Shown: positions 1 to 5,027 of the stretch, piece by piece
Layout of the letters: every line of letters starts with the position of its first letter
Position numbering within the stretch: position 1 is the stretch's first letter
NCBI GenBank assembly: GCA_019313025.1
Contig: JAFDCA010000565.1
Location: 1 to 5,027 of the forward strand
DNA length: 5,027 nucleotides
Direction: 5' to 3'
Source of the DNA: Deltaproteobacteria bacterium
GTDB lineage: Bacteria > Desulfobacterota > Desulfobacteria > Desulfobacterales > UBA11574
The notes under the pieces: generated by a model
Database searches by the model: none
What the model was told of the DNA's origin: nothing
The model's input: the letters and a program-made list of their open reading frames with translations, nothing else
Position numbers and translations under genes: made by a program

Positions 1-116
1 ATATTTGTGTGGCCTTGGAGAAGTTTCAAGACGCCGAGGTATTTTACAGCCGGGTTTTGGAAATCGAACCTGGGCATCAAGATGTTCTGCAATTTCGGGA
101 CAAATTGAACTCTATG
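1..116 (+). repeat. Tail of an upstream TPR module (copy 0, partial)
   Basis: The first codons read I-C-V-A-L-E-K and run to V-L-E-I-E-P. Aligned without gaps to the end of the next module (from residue 158), 16 of 23 residues are identical by hand count. The opening bases also resemble bases 961-972 in copy 2, with one difference in twelve. This shows that at least three copies of the module exist and that the window starts inside one of them. Confidence 0.85.
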
Positions 117-3100
117 AAAACGGGAAATTCCGGCGCCAAAACGCCTGAAGAGCTCTACCACGAGATTCAACCACTCCTGAACGATGGCGAATCCCACCGA
201 GCCATTGGAGAGTTGGAGGGCTTGCTTGAGGAATTTCCGGATTTTGCCTTGGCCTACAATGATCTGGGGGTTCTTTATTATCATACCGGCAGCAAAGAAA
301 AAGCCCAGAATCATTATGAGCGCGCCGTTGAGATGATGCCCGAAAATATTAATTTTAAGAAGAATCTGGCCGATTTTTACTGTCTTGAGCTCGGCCGCAT
401 CGAAGAGGCGCTTAAAATTTATGTAGATATTTTGACCACCCATCCCCAGGACATTGAAACCCTACTGGCAACCGGTCTGATATGCGTAGCATTGGAAAAG
501 CCGGGTGATGCCAGGGATTTTTTCAACAAGGTTCTGGAAATTGAACCGTGGAATGAAGCTGCCCGTCAACATTTAGAAGAATTGGAAAGACCGCCTTCAT
601 CGGACGTTTTGGTGAATGCAGAATCCCCGGATGAAATTTACCAAAGGCTTAAACAAAATTTGAGCATTATAAGCAAGGCCGAGGCCATCGATGAATTAGA
701 AAAATTGTTGGGATCTTATCCGGATTTGGCAATGGGCCATAACGACCTCGGTGTATTGTATTATCATACCGGTGACAAAGAAAAAGCCTTGTGCCACTAC
801 CAGCAGGCCGCACATTTGCAGCCCGAAAATGTAACACTGCAGAAAAACCTGGCGGACTTTTTGTTCGTCGAAATGGAAAAGTTGGAAGAGGCCCTTCAAA
901 TTTACGTGGACATACTGGCAACCCATCCTGAGGATGTTGAGACGCTATTGATTAGCGGCCATATTTGCGTGGTGCTCAAAAAGTTTGACGATGCTATAGA
1001 CTTCTATGAACGGGTCACGACGTTAGATCCGAACAATGAAGATGCCAACAAAAATATTCAGGCCTTACTTGACCGGCAAAGCAAGCGGTCATCAGGCAGA
1101 TCGGATTCCTTAAACGATGTGACCGTTTCAAACGCGAAGGCTGGATTAACGGATCTGAATGCAAAAGAATCCGAAAACCAGGATGCTGAACCCAAAGCAA
1201 CCGTGTCTATTGTTATCAGCCTGAATGGGATTCAGAACCGCGTAAAGCAATGCATCGAAAGCATTGCAGCGCATACTGAAGAATCCCATGAAATTATTTT
1301 GTTAATTAACAACGGGACCACCAAAGGCATATTAAAATGGGCTCAAAACCTGGTGAAGGATAATGCTCATTATCAACTGCTAAAGTGCGATAAGACTCAC
1401 CGTTGGGCACAATGCCTGAACCAGGCCATGAAAGCAGCAGTGAGTGAGTATATCGTCTTGATGCACAATGATGTAATGGTCTCTGACCGCTGGTTAAGCG
1501 GCATGCATCAATGCTTTAGGCTGGGATCCGGGATCGGTGTCGTGGGCCCTATGACCAATGAGACATCCGGAATTCAAAAGGTTTATTTTTCAGATGATTG
1601 GGATCCGAGCCGGCTTGAATCTGATGCCAAGGCATTTTACGAGCAAAATCAATTTCGGCGCGTACCCACCACCCAACTCGCTTCTTTTTGTCTGACGTTC
1701 AGGCGCGAATTAACTGATAAGATCGGTGATTTCGATGCCCAATTGGTTTCGGAACAAGCGATTGTCGTGGACTTTTGCAAACGGTCGGCTGCATGGGGTT
1801 TTCAGAATTTAGTTGCCGGCGATGTGTTTGTTTATCACGCCGACCGCCACAAGGGCAATCGCAGAGCTTCAGGTACTGCTCAGATACCCACCGAAGATAA
1901 AAAACGATTAAAGGAAAATTGGAATAAACCGGCAAGGGATCAGTCTTCATCAAAGGGAATCCAAGTGATGTCTATGCTGGAAACGGTCAATGAACTTCAC
2001 CAAAAGGGTTATATAGATCAAGCCGTAGAAACGTTACTCCAGGCCATTGGCGCCGTCCCTGAAGAAAAAAGGCTTTATTTGGCTTTAGCAGAAATCTCAA
2101 TATCACTGAGACGTTATCAGGATGCGATCGATACGCTTAATGAACTGCCGGCCGATGCAAAAACAAAAATGGATTCTGAAGAAACCGGCAACTCAAATGA
2201 GTCCGGGTTTGAAGCTCCCTCGTTGGTTGTTTCTGAAAATTACGAAATGAAAACGCTTGAGATATTTGGATATGCCGAAGAAGGCCTGGAAAATTTCGCA
2301 GCAGCAGAAGAGTATGCGGATCGAATGCTGGCGATAGATCCTAAATCAGCACGTGCCTTAAATTTAAAAGGTATTTTGGCGTATCGGAAAAAAGATTGGA
2401 ATTCTGCTGAAAAATTTTTTGAAAAATCGATTGCATCGGATCCAGGCGCCGGTGAGCCTTATTCGAATTTAGCCACCTTGAAGCTGGCGGCAGGTAAAGA
2501 AAAGGAGGCAATGAAGCAGTTTGAGAAAAGTTTCATACTGTCACCAACGGATTTAGATATTGCAACCAATTATCATGTTTTTATCAGCGGGTCAGGCGAT
2601 TATGAGAGAGCGGAGAAAGTTGTTTGCCAGGCAGCGGCCTTGTATCCGAACAATCGAAAAATTGAGTACATGCTGATTGATTTTCTGGTGCAGCAGGGCA
2701 AGTATGATAAGACTATGGACAAAATCGAAGCGGTGATTGTTAAGTTTGGGATTGAGGATGGAATACTGGCTGCAGCACTACAGGTTAGGGCAAAACTGGA
2801 GCCCATGACAATCAAGCCATCCAAGAAAAAGGCAACTGTTTCTTGCTGTATGATCATCAAAGATGAAGAAAGGTATTTAGCCAGGTGTCTGGCCAGTGTA
2901 AAGCCTATTGTTGATGAAATGATTGTGGTGGATACCGGTTCTGGCGACCGATCTAAAGACATCGCCACAGCCTTTGGGGCACAGGTCTATGATTTTGAGT
3001 GGCAGAAAGATTTTGCCAAGGCCAGGAATTTTTCGCTCGAAAAGGCTTCCGGCGATTGGATCTTAATTTTAGACGGAGATGAGGTGATCTCTTCGTTGGA

Positions 3101-4142
3101 TTACAAGCATTTCAACCAGATTGTCAAAAACAGGCCGAAGGCGCCAGTTGCCTATACGATTGTTACCCGAAATTACAGCGCGCTGGCCAATATTGTCGGC
3201 TGGGTTCCGAATGATGGAAAATATGTCAACGAGGAAGCCGTTGCCGGATGGATTCCGAGTGTGAAAACACGGCTATTTTACGGTAAAGACCAAATTTGGT
3301 TTGAAGGTGCCGTTCACGAGTTGGTGGATCCCGTTGTGAAAAGAAAGGGTTTTGAAACAAAAAATTGCAGCATTCCGATACACCATTACGGTCGACTCGA
3401 TAGGGAACGGTTGGAGCGTAAGGGGGAGCTCTATTTTGAGATCGGAACGAAAAAAATGGAGGAGATGGGAGACGACATTTTTGCCGTTCGAGAAATGGCG
3501 ATTCAGGCAACCACTCTGGAAAAAAACGAAATGGCGGTTAAATTGTGGCAAAGGTTGATTTCACTCGATCCCCCTGAAATCATGGTTGCGGACGCGTATA
3601 TCAATATGGCAACCCTCTACAATCGACTGTCCAACTTCGAGCAGGCCCTTTTGGTTGCAAAGAAGGCCGTGGTTATAGCGCCCCATATTAAAGAATCCCA
3701 CTATAATTATGCTTTGGCTGAATTGCATCTCGGAAACGCTCAGGCGACCCGTAAGGTTCTTGAGGATCTGGTCAATCGAATTCCCGATTACCCACCCGCT
3801 CAATTTATCTTATCTGCTGCTTATTTTTGTCTCGGTGAAAAGCAAGAAGGATTTAAGACTATCCGGAAGCTTCAAGCTACGTCCTTGGGCCCCAACCTAG
3901 TATATCCCATCTTTGAACTCGCCGAAACCCTAATTAAAGCTCAGCAAAATGAATATGCTTTGCTATCATTGGGAGCTGCAATCGAGTGTGATATCGTCAA
4001 TAAACGGATTCTGGAGTTGTTTAACAAATGCATTCAAATGATAGAAACGGCTGAAAATTCCCCTGAGAGCCCCCGGCCGTTGCCGCTGGATGGGCAGCCA
4101 AGCAATTTTCAAAATTTGCCCCAAATAGATTCTTATTGTTAG
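1..4142 (+). CDS. Giant TPR protein with two GT2-type glycosyltransferase domains (5' partial)
   Basis: The frame is open from the window edge (first full codon at base 3) to TAG 4140-4142, giving at least 1379 residues. Numbering below takes the GTG codon at base 9 as residue 1. That GTG is an internal valine, because the flanking residues match the equivalent point of two later repeats, so the real start is upstream. Domain order: TPR modules 1-355; polar linker 356-395; degenerate GT2-like domain about 396-640; TPRs about 653-925; second GT2 domain about 941-1130; TPRs about 1141-1345; proline-rich tail 1350-1377. No membrane segment is visible, so a cytoplasmic protein is likely. By family knowledge, GT2 domains transfer a sugar from a nucleotide-sugar donor and TPRs bind proteins. 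A role as a protein or cell-surface glycosyltransferase is inferred; sugar and acceptor are unknown. The next gene, 44 bp downstream, is also a TPR protein. Gene identity is confident, exact function is not. Confidence 0.93.
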   Translation, partial: ICVALEKFQDAEVFYSRVLEIEPGHQDVLQFRDKLNSMKTGNSGAKTPEELYHEIQPLLNDGESHRAIGELEGLLEEFPDFALAYNDLGVLYYHTGSKEKAQNHYERAVEMMPENINFKKNLADFYCLELGRIEEALKIYVDILTTHPQDIETLLATGLICVALEKPGDARDFFNKVLEIEPWNEAARQHLEELERPPSSDVLVNAESPDEIYQRLKQNLSIISKAEAIDELEKLLGSYPDLAMGHNDLGVLYYHTGDKEKALCHYQQAAHLQPENVTLQKNLADFLFVEMEKLEEALQIYVDILATHPEDVETLLISGHICVVLKKFDDAIDFYERVTTLDPNNEDANKNIQALLDRQSKRSSGRSDSLNDVTVSNAKAGLTDLNAKESENQDAEPKATVSIVISLNGIQNRVKQCIESIAAHTEESHEIILLINNGTTKGILKWAQNLVKDNAHYQLLKCDKTHRWAQCLNQAMKAAVSEYIVLMHNDVMVSDRWLSGMHQCFRLGSGIGVVGPMTNETSGIQKVYFSDDWDPSRLESDAKAFYEQNQFRRVPTTQLASFCLTFRRELTDKIGDFDAQLVSEQAIVVDFCKRSAAWGFQNLVAGDVFVYHADRHKGNRRASGTAQIPTEDKKRLKENWNKPARDQSSSKGIQVMSMLETVNELHQKGYIDQAVETLLQAIGAVPEEKRLYLALAEISISLRRYQDAIDTLNELPADAKTKMDSEETGNSNESGFEAPSLVVSENYEMKTLEIFGYAEEGLENFAAAEEYADRMLAIDPKSARALNLKGILAYRKKDWNSAEKFFEKSIASDPGAGEPYSNLATLKLAAGKEKEAMKQFEKSFILSPTDLDIATNYHVFISGSGDYERAEKVVCQAAALYPNNRKIEYMLIDFLVQQGKYDKTMDKIEAVIVKFGIEDGILAAALQVRAKLEPMTIKPSKKKATVSCCMIIKDEERYLARCLASVKPIVDEMIVVDTGSGDRSKDIATAFGAQVYDFEWQKDFAKARNFSLEKASGDWILILDGDEVISSLDYKHFNQIVKNRPKAPVAYTIVTRNYSALANIVGWVPNDGKYVNEEAVAGWIPSVKTRLFYGKDQIWFEGAVHELVDPVVKRKGFETKNCSIPIHHYGRLDRERLERKGELYFEIGTKKMEEMGDDIFAVREMAIQATTLEKNEMAVKLWQRLISLDPPEIMVADAYINMATLYNRLSNFEQALLVAKKAVVIAPHIKESHYNYALAELHLGNAQATRKVLEDLVNRIPDYPPAQFILSAAYFCLGEKQEGFKTIRKLQATSLGPNLVYPIFELAETLIKAQQNEYALLSLGAAIECDIVNKRILELFNKCIQMIETAENSPESPRPLPLDGQPSNFQNLPQIDSYC
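144..593 (+). repeat. Four-TPR module, copy 1
   Basis: Residues 46-195 form four TPR-like helix pairs: about 46-77, 78-111, 112-146 and 147-180, each closing on a proline (77, 111, 146, 180). The third is one residue longer than the usual 34. Distinctive segments are N-D-L-G-V-L-Y-Y-H-T-G at 84-94, N-L-A-D-F at 119-123 and I-Y-V-D-I-L at 137-142. The module aligns without gaps to copy 2 at an offset of 161 residues (483 bp). Confidence 0.88.
627..1076 (+). repeat. Four-TPR module, copy 2
   Basis: Residues 207-356 repeat copy 1. Over residues 237-346 against 76-185, 64 of 110 positions are identical by hand count, with no gaps. The first TPR of the module is much more diverged (about 11 of 30). 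Exact nucleotide matches survive at the same 483-bp offset, for example 14 bp at 759-772 against 276-289 and 13 bp at 776-788 against 293-305. The module ends in a charged, serine-rich linker that leads into the first glycosyltransferase domain. Confidence 0.88.
1194..1928 (+). other. Domain: first GT2-like (GT-A fold) domain, acidic motifs eroded
   Basis: Residues 396-640 of the long protein. The opening A-T-V-S-I-V-I-S strand, the I-N-N-G-T-T loop (433-438), L-M-H-N-D-V (484-489), V-V-G-P-M-T-N (511-517) and D-F-C-K-R (588-592) followed by G-D-V-F-V-Y-H (604-610) match the layout of GT2 enzymes of the kind often fused to TPRs. Family members usually have an Asp in the 'VDN/VDD' nucleotide loop and an acidic E-D-D-D run before F/L-C. 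Here the loop has Asn-Asn and the run reads I-V-V-D. Asp488 of the DxD-like motif and His610 remain. Activity is uncertain; a binding or structural role is possible. Confidence 0.75.
1965..2783 (+). other. Domain: middle TPR block between the two GT domains
   Basis: Residues about 653-925 contain a first TPR-like pair (656-712), a polar break with an acidic, Ser/Asn-rich stretch (715-735), then recognisable TPRs ending at D-P 777-778, D-P 811-812, S-P 845-846 and Y-P 879-880, and a weaker repeat to about 915. The spacing of the closing prolines is 34 residues. It probably acts as a scaffold that sets the two glycosyltransferase domains apart. Confidence 0.75.
2829..3398 (+). other. Domain: second GT2 glycosyltransferase domain, motifs intact
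   Basis: Residues 941-1130. The domain begins with a V-S-C-C-M-I-I-K-D-E-E strand and turn, followed by the nucleotide-binding V-V-D-T-G-S-G-D loop (973-980), F-A-K-A-R-N-F (1002-1008) and the metal-binding L-D-G-D-E motif (1021-1025; DxD at 1022-1024). It then has K-T-R-L-F (1086-1090), F-E-G-A-V-H-E (1098-1104) and I-H-H-Y-G (1124-1128). This pattern is typical of the WcaA/SunS-like GT2 group commonly fused to TPRs. Every expected motif is present, so this domain is likely catalytic. Donor sugar and acceptor cannot be read from the sequence. Confidence 0.88.
3429..4043 (+). other. Domain: C-terminal TPR block
   Basis: Residues about 1141-1345 directly follow the intact GT2 domain. Helix pairs are visible at about 1156-1188 (closing on D-P-P), 1194-1225 (closing on A-P) and 1229-1259 (closing on I-P), with weaker pairs to about 1345. 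A TPR tail directly after this type of GT2 domain is a common arrangement in bacteria and is thought to help bind the acceptor. After it the chain becomes proline-rich (1350-1377) and ends in cysteine. Confidence 0.75.
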
Positions 4143-4168
4143 ATGGCCGCAGCGTCCTTCATCTATGT

Positions 4169-4174
4169 AAAGGA
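4169..4174 (+). promoter_or_regulatory. Weak candidate ribosome binding site for the second gene
   Basis: AAAGGA lies 12 bases before GTG 4187, which is longer than the usual spacing. A weaker AGAAG at 4177-4181 lies 5 bases before it. Between the last in-frame stop (TGA 4064-4066) and GTG 4187 the only other usual start codon is TTG 4136, which overlaps the end of the first gene and has no purine-rich site before it. The first in-frame ATG (4328) falls inside the second TPR. GTG 4187 is therefore the best start, supported weakly by this site. Confidence 0.4.
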
Positions 4175-4186
4175 ACAGAAGTAACT

Positions 4187-5027
4187 GTGGATTCTGAATC
4201 GAATCATCAAAATAAATATTCATCTACGCAGATTAATTCAATCTTAGAAAGAGGCCTTTGTTTTCATCGACAAGACGAATTAGAAAAGGCTGAAAAGAAT
4301 TACAGAGAAATACTTGATGTCACTCCAATGAATGCGGATGCCTTGCATTTATTGGGTGTCCTTTCAAATCAGAAACAGCAATACAAAGCTGCTGTCGATT
4401 TAATCATACGGGCCATCCAAATCTTTCCCAATCAACCCATCTACCATAACAACCTTGGCAACGCCTATCGCGATAGCGGCCATTATGAGCAGGCCATTGT
4501 CTGCTATCACAATGCGCTTCAGATCAAACCCGATCTCAGTGAAGCATACATTAATTTGGGTATTACCTATCATCAATTAGCCGACCTTGACCGGGCCGTG
4601 GTTGCCTATCAAAAAGCAATCTCGCTAAAACCCGACAGTGCTGAAGCGTATTACAATTTGGGGAATACATTTAAAGAACAGCGACATTTCGACGAGGCCA
4701 TTTCTTGCTACCGGCGGGCAGCATCGATGAATCCCATGCTGGTTGAAGCGTTTTACAACCAGGCCAGTATTTTGGAAAAGAAAGCCCGCTTTGACGAAGC
4801 AATTGCCTGCTTGAAACAATGCATTCAATTCAAACCGGATTGGGCCGAGGCCCACTGTAATCTGGGCAATTTGTCAAAACAGCTGGGTTTCTTAGACGAT
4901 GCGATTTCACACCACCAAAAGGCTATTCATTTAAAACCAGAGCTCGATGAGGCCCACAACAATCTGGGTAATGCATTTAAAGACCAAGGCAGTTTCAGCA
5001 GGGCAATTGCCTGCTATCGCAAGGCCC
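4187..5027 (+). CDS. TPR protein, OGT/SPINDLY-like N-terminal region (3' partial)
   Basis: The frame runs from GTG 4187 off the window end, giving 280 full codons without a stop. After about 15 polar residues come eight TPRs with closing prolines at residues 47, 81, 115, 149, 183, 217 and 251, exactly 34 apart; the eighth is cut by the edge. Repeats carry the consensus A/N-Y-x-N-L-G-N-x-x-x-x-x-G-x-x-x-x-A-I. The early N-A-D-A-L-H-L-L-G-V (49-58) is typical of bacterial O-GlcNAc-transferase-like and other TPR-glycosyltransferase proteins. By family knowledge, such arrays form a superhelix that binds acceptor protein, followed by a C-terminal glycosyltransferase or other effector. That part is not in the window, so enzyme class is unproven; a pure TPR scaffold or a sulfotransferase fusion is also possible. 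The 44-bp same-strand gap after the first gene suggests one operon. Confidence 0.88.
   Translation, partial: MDSESNHQNKYSSTQINSILERGLCFHRQDELEKAEKNYREILDVTPMNADALHLLGVLSNQKQQYKAAVDLIIRAIQIFPNQPIYHNNLGNAYRDSGHYEQAIVCYHNALQIKPDLSEAYINLGITYHQLADLDRAVVAYQKAISLKPDSAEAYYNLGNTFKEQRHFDEAISCYRRAASMNPMLVEAFYNQASILEKKARFDEAIACLKQCIQFKPDWAEAHCNLGNLSKQLGFLDDAISHHQKAIHLKPELDEAHNNLGNAFKDQGSFSRAIACYRKA

Noticed and set aside
9..11. GTG as the start codon of the long gene
   Set aside because: It is an internal valine within a repeated I-C-V-A-L-E-K segment, the frame stays open to the window edge, and no ribosome binding site can be seen in the 8 bases before it.
667..1200. Overlapping minus-strand open frames opposite the N-terminal TPR module and linker
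   Set aside because: They are shadows of a strongly supported + strand coding region, with low-complexity, non-family-like translations.
2600..2968. Minus-strand open frame of 122 codons
   Set aside because: It lies wholly opposite the middle TPR block and the second GT2 domain, whose motifs are clear on the + strand. Its translation has no recognisable domain.
3226..3558. Short open frames on both strands opposite or within the second GT2 domain region
   Set aside because: The + strand main frame here carries the conserved F-E-G-A-V-H-E and H-H-Y-G motifs; the others are incidental.
4085..4098. Possible hairpin near the end of the first gene (GCTG...CAGC) as a terminator
   Set aside because: The stem is only about 4 bp, lies inside the coding region and has no T-run after it.
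4064..4190. A frameshift joining the two genes into one
   Set aside because: The second gene's frame upstream of 4187 gives no TPR-like sequence, and the first gene ends in a natural-looking tail after its TPRs. Two genes fit better.
3966..4223. Minus-strand open frame spanning the gene junction
   Set aside because: It is antisense to the C-terminal TPRs and the start of the second gene, with no recognisable domain.
4625..4855. Minus-strand open frame opposite the second gene
   Set aside because: The + strand here encodes perfectly phased 34-residue TPRs; the antisense frame is a by-product.

Overview
This window is almost entirely coding on the + strand. It holds two genes in a row, both rich in tetratricopeptide repeats (TPRs), and both are cut by the window edges. 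The layout suggests a bacterial protein- or surface-glycosylation locus. The organism cannot be named from the sequence alone. GC content is moderate (by eye, mid-forties percent), and very large TPR plus GT2 glycosyltransferase polypeptides with 'NDLGVLYYHTG...NLADF...EEAL.IYV.IL' modules recall those I associate with Desulfobacterota (sulfate-reducing 'deltaproteobacteria'). That placement is a tentative inference from memory.

Bases 1-4142 are one uninterrupted reading frame. Its true start lies upstream of the window: the first bases encode the tail of a TPR module whose later copies sit about 480 bp and 960 bp downstream. The order is: tail of a TPR module, two full four-TPR modules of about 150 residues each, a polar linker, a first GT2-like domain with eroded acidic motifs, a middle TPR block, a second GT2 domain with intact motifs (VVDTGSGD, LDGDE, FEGAVHE, HHYG), a C-terminal TPR block, and a proline-rich tail ending at TAG 4140-4142.

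Bases 4143-4186 are a 44-bp gap with no recognisable terminator or promoter. Bases 4187-5027 are the 5' part of a second gene, most likely starting at GTG 4187. It encodes eight TPRs in perfect 34-residue register, of the type found at the N-terminus of bacterial O-GlcNAc-transferase-like (SPINDLY/OGT-type) proteins and related TPR glycosyltransferases. Its C-terminal effector domain is beyond the window.

The short same-strand gap suggests that the two genes are co-transcribed. A plausible joint role is cytoplasmic glycosylation of a protein such as flagellin or another surface protein, with the TPR superhelices holding acceptor or partner proteins. That is inference; no substrate gene is visible. 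I found no RNA gene, mobile element, CRISPR array or credible minus-strand gene.
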